A stretch of DNA of 64,000 nt. Origin: Roseimaritima multifibrata. Its GTDB lineage: Bacteria > Planctomycetota > Planctomycetia > Pirellulales > Pirellulaceae. A model generated the notes under the pieces. That model did no database searches. It saw nothing but the letters and a program-made list of their open reading frames with translations, and was not told where the DNA came from. This document shows positions 47,201-53,874 of the stretch, piece by piece; the first letter of the stretch is position 1, and each line of letters opens with the position of its first letter. The position numbers were made by a program, and so were the translations under genes. The stretch lies in the NCBI RefSeq assembly GCF_007741495.1, contig NZ_CP036262.1:1798001-1862000 (forward strand), read 5' to 3'.

Positions 47201-47989
47201 GCAGTCGGCCGTCAGATGCAAGTCGCGGTATTCCTCCATGTCCAAGTAGACAAATTTTGTTGTTTCCTTGCCGTCGGGGCGAATATGTTTCGTGCGAGCG
47301 GCCGCCCGGTAGAGCAATTCCATCCGATCGGCCACGACATCGACCGTATGTTGCCTGGCCAGAGGCGAAATCTGTGAATAGATCGTCGAGATCTTGACCG
47401 AGATGCACTCGATTTGCGGGTCGGCCAGAGCCGCTAAGTAGACCTTCAGTCGGCGTCGTGCTTCGCGTTCTCCGAGCAGGGCTTCACCAAGGAAGTTGAC
47501 ATTCATGCGGACCCCCTCCTTGTGGCGTTGGCGGAGATGCTCGTTAAGCAGTTCCGGTTCGGCAGGGAGGATCACATTGGCGGTTTCCCGGCGCATTTTT
47601 TCTTTCACCAAGGGGATGGCGACCCCAGGCAGGTAGCTGCCGAAAGACTGGAATCCGCGGAGGAGCGTGCGGTCGAGCGGGCTGAAGAAACGGGGGACCC
47701 CTTGGAGATCCAGGATATGCGTCAATTGATCGGCGACGCGGGCAGGGACGTGGGTCCGGAAAGCCTGGTCCGTCATCGCGACCAGCGTCGCCTTGTCCTC
47801 GCGGCGACCGATCATGCGGTCCAGTTCGGCCTGCTGGATTTTCTCCGCCGGAGAAAGCAGCGAACGCGAGCGGAGGAGCAGTTGCTTGGCAATTTCAATC
47901 GCCGCACCGCTGTCATCCGAAGGGTTTTCGGATCCCTCTCCCGCCTTCAGTAGGTCGTTCTGTGAAAGTGGCGCAGTTGAATCGAACAT
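44261..47989 (-). CDS. putA: Bifunctional proline dehydrogenase / L-glutamate gamma-semialdehyde dehydrogenase
   Basis: 1242 residues from ATG 47987-47989; the open frame to 48109 would add 40 residues without family character. Oxidises proline to glutamate. Proline dehydrogenase (FAD) domain about 75-480 (KISTIYSQISPLARQH, YLDMEEYRDLHL, IRVVKGANLEMERVE, SHNLFDIGLAMVWA). Aldehyde dehydrogenase domain about 560-1030 with catalytic Glu in LLAETGGKNATIV and catalytic Cys in NCGQKCSATS. A C-terminal extension (about 1040-1242) is the third domain seen in long PutA proteins. No N-terminal ribbon-helix-helix DNA-binding domain is seen, so it is not a self-repressor. Divergent from bL25. Confidence 0.96.
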   Translation of the reverse strand: MFDSTAPLSQNDLLKAGEGSENPSDDSGAAIEIAKQLLLRSRSLLSPAEKIQQAELDRMIGRREDKATLVAMTDQAFRTHVPARVADQLTHILDLQGVPRFFSPLDRTLLRGFQSFGSYLPGVAIPLVKEKMRRETANVILPAEPELLNEHLRQRHKEGVRMNVNFLGEALLGEREARRRLKVYLAALADPQIECISVKISTIYSQISPLARQHTVDVVADRMELLYRAAARTKHIRPDGKETTKFVYLDMEEYRDLHLTADCLMQALDREELQQVRAGIALQAYVPDSYPVLQTLVEWAKKRVAAGGHPVTIRVVKGANLEMERVEASVAGWPQAPYLHKWETDANYKRMLRLLLQPEVANAVQTGVASHNLFDIGLAMVWANQAGVLPSVQFEMLEGMANHQRRALFEATGSMLLYAPACRQEDFLHAIGYLIRRLDENTGEDNFLRHTFQLQPDTPEWDQLVAGFLKSYEQIDQVSALPRRTQDRRQPPAQPPVAPNWESFINEPDTDWSLPQNGEWIAGLLAKHKLLCNDMAPTVPVVVGGETIEASDSKEQAGRTLRESFDPSRPKTVSCRFLEATADDIRKAIQTAADDPDGWRKTTLSYRHERLREAAQKMRERRGDLIATAVAEGGKTVLETDPEVSEAIDFAEFYPLTAVPYQSDPNGSQPRGVIAVISPWNFPLAIPCGGIAAALAAGNTVILKPASDTVLCAYRICQAFWDAGIPRTALQFIPCQGRLAGEHLIPDPRIDSVILTGGTSTAKAMLDARPDLDLLAETGGKNATIVTSMADRDLAIKHVLHSAFSNCGQKCSATSLLLLEQEVYDDPHFRETLSDAVKSLRVGEAWDLTNKMGPLIRPPSDDLARGMKELEPGESWLVIPEHVGDNPRMYRPGVKWNVQPESFTHWTELFGPVLGVIPFRRLDEAVAIVNATGYGLTSGLESLDDREQELWRETIRAGNLYINRPTTGAIVLRQPFGGMGASAFGAGLKAGSPNYVVGLMRHPKRSADRSVEDQPTVTAESSEPISDVLPTPETFSFSGESPLESWHEALRELTSAATLSADDRESLQVAATSIRRAVAEEFGQVHDPLKLLGQDNLHRYLAVPHLRVRLQNSDRPVAALIAAMAAAEVGCRAVFSYAPDTCSETVKTLQTVMEHWAGRIELLEESNAELIQAIESGAIDRLRLLSEDYLEEAVLRACGTAFVPAIRRSISENGRIECLWFVREQSISHDYHRYGNLGARER

Positions 47990-48209
47990 GACAATACTCT
48001 TGCTTGAAGGGCAGGGTAGCGGCGCGGATTGACTAGTTTTGCTCGGTTGGGCTTGCAAGCGGGCCGAATACTGGCATACTAGCCCGTTTTCCATAGCGGA
48101 ATATACCAAACAACCCCCTTTCGACGACAGAATGACTCTTCCGGGTCAGGATCGTTGCTCGACACCCCGATTTGCAAATAATTGGACAGGCGAAGGAATA
48201 GAAAAGACG

Positions 48210-48842
48210 ATGGCTGAGGTTCTTAACGTCGAAAAGCGTGAAGCATTTGGTTCTGCGGCAACAACTCGTATCCGTCGTGAAGGTCGGGTTCCTGCCGTTT
48301 TGTATGGGCACGGTCAGGAGACCCAGCATCTATCGATTTCGCAAGGCGAAGTAGATGCCCTGATCCGTCACCACGGACGAGCTGTCGAATTGAAAGGGGC
48401 GTTGCAAGATACCGCCATGGTCAATGACGTACAGTGGGATCCATTGGGGATCGATATCCTTCACCTCGACCTTCTGCGGGTTAATCTTCAGGAAGTTGTG
48501 GATGTGACGGTTTCGGTTCACCTGCATGGCGAAGCCCCAGGCGTTCGCGAAGGGGGGATCTTGCTAGAATCGGTCCACGAGGTCGATGTTCGCTGTAAAG
48601 CGGGTAGCATTCCTGAAAGTGTTGAACTTTCCGTGGCAGAATTGCACGTGGGCGAAAGTGCTACTGCCGCTCAGTTGATTCTTCCTGAGGGAGTCGAACT
48701 GATCACCGATCCTGAAACCGTACTGGCTCGAGTTGAAGAGCCTCGTGCTGAGAAGGATCCTGAGGACGAATTGTCGAGCATCGGTGCAGAGCCCGAAGTT
48801 ATCGGCGCCAAGAAGGACGAAGAGGACGGAGACAAAGGCTAA
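48210..48842 (+). CDS. rplY: Large ribosomal subunit protein bL25 (CTC type)
   Basis: 210 residues from ATG 48210. N-terminal 5S rRNA-binding L25 domain (REAFGSAATTRIRREGRVPAVLYGHG) and the C-terminal beta domain of the CTC/TL5 long form (about 95-185), with an acidic tail (EDELSSIGAEPEVIGAKKDEEDGDKG). First gene of the rplY-pth-rpsF-ssb-rplI cluster. The in-frame ATG at 48039 is far upstream and lies in the putA promoter region, so it was not used. Confidence 0.95.
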   Translation: MAEVLNVEKREAFGSAATTRIRREGRVPAVLYGHGQETQHLSISQGEVDALIRHHGRAVELKGALQDTAMVNDVQWDPLGIDILHLDLLRVNLQEVVDVTVSVHLHGEAPGVREGGILLESVHEVDVRCKAGSIPESVELSVAELHVGESATAAQLILPEGVELITDPETVLARVEEPRAEKDPEDELSSIGAEPEVIGAKKDEEDGDKG

Positions 48843-48881
48843 TCCTTTGTTTTTGCTGACTGATACAAAAGTTCCTGAGTT

Positions 48882-49457
48882 ATGAAATTAGTTGTAGGAC
48901 TGGGAAACCCTGGTCGGCGGTATGATCAGACCCGGCATAACGTTGGGTTTGCAATGGCCGCTGAATTCGCCAAAATGATTGGCGGGGATTCTCCTCGGGG
49001 ACGATTTGATGGCGACTGGATCGAAGGATCTGTCGAAGGAACTAAAGTGGGCTTACTCTGCCCTTTGAAGTACATGAATGCCAGTGGCCTGAGCGTACGC
49101 CAAGCGACTGATTTTTACAAATTATCGGCAGCCGATGTTTTGGTTGTCTGTGATGATATGAACCTTCCTCTCGGAAGACTCCGGATTCGTGCCGGAGGTT
49201 CGGCGGGAGGGCAAAAAGGACTTGCTGATGTTATTCGGCACCTGGCGACTGATCGGGTGCCAAGACTGCGAGTTGGGATCGATCCGCCTCCAAGTGGGTG
49301 GAATGTGCCGGACTACGTGCTCAGTAAGTTCAAATCAAGCGAACAGGCAACCGTTGATCAAGCGGTTCAGCGAGCCGCCTTTGCTGCGGCAGACTGGGTG
49401 CAGCATGATCTTGCGTTTTGTATGAATCGCTACAATGGCAAAGATGAGTCCGATTGA
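48882..49457 (+). CDS. pth: Peptidyl-tRNA hydrolase
   Basis: 191 residues. Releases peptides from prematurely dropped peptidyl-tRNA. Signature GLGNPGRRYDQTRHNVGF with catalytic His, PLKYMNASGLSVRQ, VCDDMNLPLGRLRIRAGGSAGGQKGL with conserved Asp, and RLRVGIDPP. Complete. 39 bases after rplY; bL25-Pth order is common in bacteria. Confidence 0.96.
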   Translation: MKLVVGLGNPGRRYDQTRHNVGFAMAAEFAKMIGGDSPRGRFDGDWIEGSVEGTKVGLLCPLKYMNASGLSVRQATDFYKLSAADVLVVCDDMNLPLGRLRIRAGGSAGGQKGLADVIRHLATDRVPRLRVGIDPPPSGWNVPDYVLSKFKSSEQATVDQAVQRAAFAAADWVQHDLAFCMNRYNGKDESD

Positions 49458-49555
49458 CCTGAGGTCAGGTTAGCGGCAAAATTGACAACTTAATTGAGCT
49501 GTCGACCGAAACGTTCCACACATTTTTAGACATTCCTGTTGGAGGCCGTGCCACC

Positions 49556-49963
49556 GTGGCATTAAACGTATACGAAACGCTGTTGATTCTGGACAGCAAT
49601 AAGTACGCCCGCGACCCAGGTGGGGTTGCGTCCGCGTTGAGTGATCTGATCGCAGGTATTGACGGTGAAGTCCTGGCAAGTCGCCTTTGGATGGAACAGC
49701 GTCTTGCCTACCCTATGGACGGACATCAAAAAGGAACCTACTGGTTGCTTTATTTCCGTGCTGAAGGCAAGCGATTGACCGATTTGGATCGGGCACTTCA
49801 CCTGCACGAAGGGGTTATTCGTCAGATGACCCTTCGCATTGATCCTCGTTTGGTCGAGCCAATGTTGGCGAATGCTCGTGGCGAATATCGTCAAGAGGAC
49901 GCCGAAGGCGAAGATAAGCCTGAAGAAACGGCAGATGCCGAAGCAGCCACCACGGCTAGCTAA
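49556..49963 (+). CDS. rpsF: Small ribosomal subunit protein bS6
   Basis: 135 residues from GTG 49556, with GGAGG about 11 bases upstream. Core bS6 fold (NVYETLLILDSNKYARDPGG, YPMDGHQKGTYWLLYF). Partner of bS18 in the 30S platform. A long acidic tail (EDAEGEDKPEETADAEAATT) extends past the usual length. Next gene is ssb, as in the usual rpsF-ssb-rpsR-rplI order, but rpsR is absent. Confidence 0.95.
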   Translation: MALNVYETLLILDSNKYARDPGGVASALSDLIAGIDGEVLASRLWMEQRLAYPMDGHQKGTYWLLYFRAEGKRLTDLDRALHLHEGVIRQMTLRIDPRLVEPMLANARGEYRQEDAEGEDKPEETADAEAATTAS

Positions 49964-49999
49964 AGCTTTTTAGACCCCCTGCTTGCGAGGATATCTTTC

Positions 50000-50467
50000 A
50001 TGGCCAGTTACAACCGAGTTGTATTGGTAGGGAATATTACCCGCGATATCGAACTTCGGCACACGCCCGGTGGGACCGCTGTGACCGATATCGGTATGGC
50101 CATTAATGACCGCCGTAAAGGGCAGAATGGAGAGTGGGTCGAAGAAGTTACGTTTGTGGACGTTACCCTCTGGGGACGGACCGCGGAGGTCGCCGGTGAA
50201 TACCTCGGCAAAGGTGCCCCTATCCTTGTGGAAGGTCGTCTGAAACTGGATACCTGGGAAGTCGAAGGGCAGAAGAAATCAAAGCTACGGGTCGTCTGTG
50301 AACGGATGCAGATGCTCGGTGGACGCAGTGGTGGCGGAAGTGGAAGTGGCGGAGGTGGCTATGAAGAACAATCAAGTGCCCCACGCTCAAACCCTCCCGC
50401 TAATTCGCCTGCTTCCCAATCCAGTAACGGTGGGTCAGGCTACGGAGAAACGGATATCCCGTTTTAG
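50000..50467 (+). CDS. ssb: Single-stranded DNA-binding protein
   Basis: 155 residues. OB fold 1-105 ([41 protein letters not shown]), Gly/Ser-rich linker about 110-145, and the acidic C-terminal tip ETDIPF that recruits partner proteins. Complete. Between rpsF and rplI. Confidence 0.96.
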   Translation: MASYNRVVLVGNITRDIELRHTPGGTAVTDIGMAINDRRKGQNGEWVEEVTFVDVTLWGRTAEVAGEYLGKGAPILVEGRLKLDTWEVEGQKKSKLRVVCERMQMLGGRSGGGSGSGGGGYEEQSSAPRSNPPANSPASQSSNGGSGYGETDIPF

Positions 50468-50554
50468 TATTCTACCGCTGGTCTGATTCAACTTTATACA
50501 CTCACATTTATTAAACAGCGCCGACTTGTTGTCGATATTTCAAGGTTCCGAACC

Positions 50555-51100
50555 ATGTCCAAAACCAAAACTCGCCGCAGTAGAAACTCCATCTTTAATC
50601 ACCTCCCACGCGGCGAAAATGGCGGAGTCCAGTTGCTGTTGATTCACAATGTTGAGCACCTTGGAAAGCAGGGCGATATTGTTGAAGTCAAACCAGGGCA
50701 CGCCAATAACTTTTTGCTTCCACAAGGCTTGGCGACCGTCGCTACCGAACATCACATGCGGATGGTCGAAAAGCATCGTGAAAAATTGCGTCAGTTGGAA
50801 CTGGAGAAATTGGTCGAGTACCGCTCCCGTGCAGCTGAAATCAGTCGCCAGTCGATCACCATCGAAGCGAATGCAAACGACGAAGGCCTGCTTTACGGTA
50901 GCGTCGGACCTCAAGATATCGCCGATGCCCTCAAGGAAGTTGGAATCACCATTCCTCAGGATCAGGTTCGCCTGCAAGGTCCTTTGAAGGAACTTGGTTT
51001 GTACACCGTTTCAATTCACCTTCACTCCGAAGTCGATGCAGAATTGAAAGTCTGGGTCGTTCCAACCGTTGGTGCCGAAGAAGAAGCTGCACGAATTTAG
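50555..51100 (+). CDS. rplI: Large ribosomal subunit protein bL9
   Basis: 181 residues. N-terminal RNA-binding domain (VQLLLIHNVEHLGKQGDIVEVKPGHANNFLLPQGLA), connecting helix, and C-terminal domain (YGSVGPQDIADALKE, LKELGLYTVSIHLHSEVDAELKVWV). About 25 extra N-terminal residues (SKTKTRRSRNSIFNHLPRG) before the usual start; an internal start would be at a non-Met codon, so the extension may be real. Last protein gene of the operon before tRNA-Leu. Confidence 0.95.
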   Translation: MSKTKTRRSRNSIFNHLPRGENGGVQLLLIHNVEHLGKQGDIVEVKPGHANNFLLPQGLATVATEHHMRMVEKHREKLRQLELEKLVEYRSRAAEISRQSITIEANANDEGLLYGSVGPQDIADALKEVGITIPQDQVRLQGPLKELGLYTVSIHLHSEVDAELKVWVVPTVGAEEEAARI

Positions 51101-51155
51101 AAAGTTGCTCTCGATTTAATTCGGCCTGTAGTGTAAATTACATGCCGAATCGCCC

Positions 51156-51237
51156 GGGGCTGTGGCGGAACTGGCAGACGCGCTAGATTTAGGATCTAGT
51201 TTCTTCGGAAGTGCAGGTTCAATTCCTGTCAGCCCCA
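51156..51237 (+). tRNA. tRNA-Leu (anticodon UAG)
   Basis: Acceptor GGGGCTG/CAGCCCC, anticodon stem CTAGA/TCTAG with loop TTTAGGA (anticodon TAG at the usual position), class II variable arm with stem TTC/GAA, T loop GGTTCAATTCC. Discriminator A at 51237; CCA is not encoded. Confidence 0.97.
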
Positions 51238-51245
51238 TCAAGTAG

Positions 51246-51282
51246 GGATCGCAAACCAAACATGGTTTGCGGTCCTTTTTTT
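51246..51282 (+). terminator. Rho-independent terminator after tRNA-Leu
   Basis: 12-base arms GGATCGCAAACC (51246-51257) and GGTTTGCGGTCC (51264-51275) pair with one T-G; loop AAACAT; seven T follow at 51276-51282. It ends the rplY to tRNA-Leu transcription unit. Confidence 0.9.
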
Positions 51283-51323
51283 ATGTCCGTAAGAGAGAGG
51301 GGCTTCGTCTTCTTAGCGGACGT

Positions 51324-51378
51324 GCGATTTAAAAATGAAGGAAGTCTGGCTCCCCTCGCCCTCAAAACAAGCTCGCTT
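51324..51378 (+). repeat. Dispersed repeat, family B, copy 2
   Basis: Begins GCGATTTAAAAATGAAGGAA and includes CTGGCTCCCCTCGCCCT; shares about 40 of 50 bases with the copy at 44052. Confidence 0.75.
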
Positions 51379-51664
51379 AAAACAGGTTTGATACTGAATC
51401 AACGGTTCGCCAGCTAATGCAATGAGGTGCGATTCAATGGCTTGTTTTGGGGGAGAGGGGCTGGGGAAGAGGGGCTGGGGGAGAGGGGCCGACAGCGTTG
51501 GACAAGGTGTGGCATAATCGCTTGAGATCCGAGGCGTTCACCACCTCTTGGCTGCAAAATCGTCGCCTGGAAATCTCCCCCTCTCCCCCAAGCGAGCTCC
51601 TCTAAATCAAACAAAGAGGCAGGGATCACGCAATGAGCTAGCAGAGATTTCTTCCGCAATAAGG

Positions 51665-51713
51665 ATCTCGCTTAGGGGCGAGGGGAGCTAGGCTTTCTTC
51701 ATTTGTAAAACGC
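51665..51713 (-). repeat. Dispersed repeat, family B, copy 3 (inverted)
   Basis: On the minus strand reads GCGTTTTACAAATGAAGAAA then GCCTAGCTCCCCTCGCCCC and AAGCGAGATC, matching copy 1. Confidence 0.75.
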
Positions 51714-51757
51714 ACGCTTCTAGCGGATCGACGCAAACTCAATGCCATCAACTTTCT

Positions 51758-51783
51758 TAGCGGAACGGCGCGAGCCGTCCGGC
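51758..51783 (+). repeat. Dispersed palindromic repeat, family A
   Basis: TAGCGGAACGGCGCGAGCCG then TCCGGC. Lies 28 bases before the tandem-duplicated block that carries the inverted copies. Confidence 0.85.
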
Positions 51784-51810
51784 AAACGGGTATAGAAAAC
51801 AGCATGAATG

Positions 51811-52026
51811 GGCCGGACGGCTTGCGCCGTTCCGCTAAGATTTTTGCACCTGGATTGGTTGAGGGCGCAGAGCGGTTGGTGATGGTTTGGTTTTAGGAGA
51901 CGCTGGCCGGACGGCTTGCGCCGTTCCGCTAAGATTTTTGCACCTGGATTGGTTGAGGGCGCAGAGCGGTTGGTGATGGTTTGGTTTTAGGAGACGCTGG
52001 CCGGACGGCTTGCGCCGTTCCGCTAA
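51811..52026 (+). repeat. 94-bp tandem duplication carrying family A palindromes
   Basis: Two full 94-base copies (51811-51904, 51905-51998) and a third partial copy of 28 bases (51999-52026). Each copy begins GGCCGGACGGCTTGCGCCGT, the inverted family A palindrome (at 51812, 51906 and 52000), followed by the same 65-base spacer including TTTTTGCACCTGGATTGGTT. Confidence 0.95.
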
Positions 52027-52104
52027 GAATGTTGATGGCTTCTGGACTGGTTGGGTGGACGCGAGGCGTTCCGCTTGAGGCTCTTTTGGATGCGTTGTTT
52101 CATT

Positions 52105-52136
52105 AAAAAAAGCCCGCGACTTTTGTCGCGGGCTTT
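52105..52136 (-). terminator. Rho-independent terminator of the DUF1573 gene
   Basis: 12-bp perfect stem AAAGCCCGCGAC (52109-52120) with GTCGCGGGCTTT (52125-52136), loop TTTT on the plus strand, and seven T after the stem on the minus strand (52105-52111). Lies 32 bases after the DUF1573 stop. Confidence 0.9.
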
Positions 52137-52167
52137 GGTGATTGGCCGGTTTGTTGGCTGATCGGTT

Positions 52168-53175
52168 CTACTTGTCCTGGACCTCGGCGGTTACCAGAGC
52201 TCGGGCAGTCATTTGACTGTCTCCGGCGGTGGTGATGACGATCGGGCCGCGGAATTCACCTGCCTGGTTGGTGGCGGTCAATCGGACGCTCAGGAGGTGA
52301 GTCGTTTTTGCTTTTTCGGGAGCGTCGAATTCAACTTCCCAGCCTTCGCAGGTGATCGTGTCGATCAGGAAAGGTGTTGCACCGCGAACGACAAGCCGTT
52401 GGTCGACCGTTTCGCCCGGTTTGACTGCTCCGATAGCGATCGCTGAAGGAGAGATCGTCAGGCCTGCTTCAATTTGCCCTTCCACTTTGATCGGGACGCG
52501 AGGCATCGACTGGTCGTTGGTGACCAAGACCAGGTTCTGCTGGACGTAGCCAACCGGTGCTTCCGGAGTCAAAGTGACGGTGAGGTTGTAGTTGACCCGC
52601 TGTCCACCTCGGTTCGCCTGTTCGACGTTCGCTTTCAGGTACTGGGATTCGCCTTCGATGTCGACAATTCGCCAGTCCGATCGGCCTGCGTATGCGATCG
52701 ATGCTTTCTTTTCGCTCTCGTTTCCTTGCCGTACTTTTCCGAAATCGATTGAACCAGGGTTGAATACGATGTCTTGGCGAATGTAGCCATCGACTCGTAA
52801 ACGAACTTCGGCGTAGGCCGGTTTGTCGATGACCACGGTCAGGGTTGCACCCTTTTTACCGCGAAACGTTCCTGTATTGAACGTTGCCAAAAGTCCGCCA
52901 GTCTCGCCGGCTCGGATCCAGTTGCTTTCGAGCGTCGGGGTCGTGCACCCGCAACTTGCTCGGACCGTGGAAATATGGATGTCTTGTTGAGTCTGATTGA
53001 CGATCGGAAAGCGGAAGCTGGTGTCCGACGCGACCGCTACTGAACCGAATTCATGTGTCTTGGTAGGAAAAAGACCACTTGCCCAGTCGGCCGCTGTGCC
53101 CGCAGAGGCAATCAGAACGCTGCCCGCAAAGACAAGCGAAGTGACAGTGAGGTGTTGGATGGGCTTGATATTCAT
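52168..53175 (-). CDS. DUF1573 exported protein
   Basis: 335 residues from ATG 53173-53175; an open extension to 53232 was rejected because a clear signal peptide (VTSLVFAGSVLIASAGTAAD) begins after this Met. Residues about 25-120 form a DUF1573 Ig-like domain (HEFGSVAVASDTSFRFPIVN, IHISTVRASCGCTTPT, whose Cys-Gly-Cys is conserved in the family). The rest comprises further beta-sandwich repeats (VFNPGSIDFGKVRQG, TISPSAIAIGAVKPGE). Probably a periplasmic adhesin-like or scaffold protein; function unknown. It ends with its own terminator. Confidence 0.88.
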   Translation of the reverse strand: MNIKPIQHLTVTSLVFAGSVLIASAGTAADWASGLFPTKTHEFGSVAVASDTSFRFPIVNQTQQDIHISTVRASCGCTTPTLESNWIRAGETGGLLATFNTGTFRGKKGATLTVVIDKPAYAEVRLRVDGYIRQDIVFNPGSIDFGKVRQGNESEKKASIAYAGRSDWRIVDIEGESQYLKANVEQANRGGQRVNYNLTVTLTPEAPVGYVQQNLVLVTNDQSMPRVPIKVEGQIEAGLTISPSAIAIGAVKPGETVDQRLVVRGATPFLIDTITCEGWEVEFDAPEKAKTTHLLSVRLTATNQAGEFRGPIVITTAGDSQMTARALVTAEVQDK

Positions 53176-53376
53176 GGACTTAAACCTTTTGGCGGAAAAG
53201 CAACGTGGGGCCGGTGGTGGTCGGCAAACCATTCTAGGGGGTTTGGAAACGCTCGGCAGCGCCTGTTCTGAGGAAAGGTAGTTCTTTCCAGATCAACAAG
53301 CGAATCTGAACGCAATGTTTTTTTCCAAGTTACGCAAAAATGGGGCCAAAGGTATGCCGGTTTTAACGATTGCTAG

Positions 53377-53580
53377 CTATTTGGTTAGGATCAATTTGCC
53401 CAGGCGGGTTCTTCGTAAACGATAGAGTTGCCCATCGTGCTCAATCCAGACTTCATCCCCGCATCGAGCGAGGTCGTTAAATCGCACGATCTTGGGCAGG
53501 AGGGGCGATTCAGGGGCGGCGGCCGTCTCTTTTTGAGCCACTTCGTCTTGAATTGGTCGGTCTTGAGGTTGGTTCGGCAT
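53377..53580 (-). CDS. hemP: Hemin uptake protein HemP
   Basis: 67 residues. The C-terminal half matches the HemP/HmuP family pattern: RFNDLARCGDEVWIEHDGQLYRLRRTRLGKLILTK, with the ending YRLRxTRxGKLILTK. HemP is usually a small regulator or accessory protein at hemin-uptake loci. Here no TonB receptor or haem gene is adjacent: the neighbours are a DUF1573 gene and the divergent kelch gene. The first 25 residues are disordered and Pro/Gln-rich. ATG at 53580; other starts are possible. Confidence 0.85.
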   Translation of the reverse strand: MPNQPQDRPIQDEVAQKETAAAPESPLLPKIVRFNDLARCGDEVWIEHDGQLYRLRRTRLGKLILTK

Positions 53581-53874
53581 CGGCCGGGCACGCTGGGTAG
53601 GAGGCTAAAATTGCTTTTTGCACATCGATTCTTGCGGAAAACCTTCCGCTCTGCAATACTTAATGAGACTGATTCGCAATATCACGTACGGCGGTTGCCG
53701 TGTTTCGGGTTGCGGTCTAGTAAAACGCAGCAAGCCATCGAGGATTCTTTTGCCTCCAGCCAGCCACGTTCAGGAATCTCTGCGCGGCCGATGCCAGCGT
53801 AGGTTTTGTCATTGACGCTTTCCATGAACCGGGGAAGCCTCCCCCACTTACCGAGCATTCTGCGAGGAAACAAA

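Larger units (their letters stand above)
51238..52167. other. Repeat-rich spacer between tRNA-Leu and DUF1573 gene
   Basis: 930 bases without a supported gene. It contains a terminator (51246-51282), two family B repeats, a family A palindrome at 51758, a 94-bp tandem duplication (51811-52026) carrying three further family A palindromes, and a minus-strand terminator (52105-52136). Confidence 0.8.
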
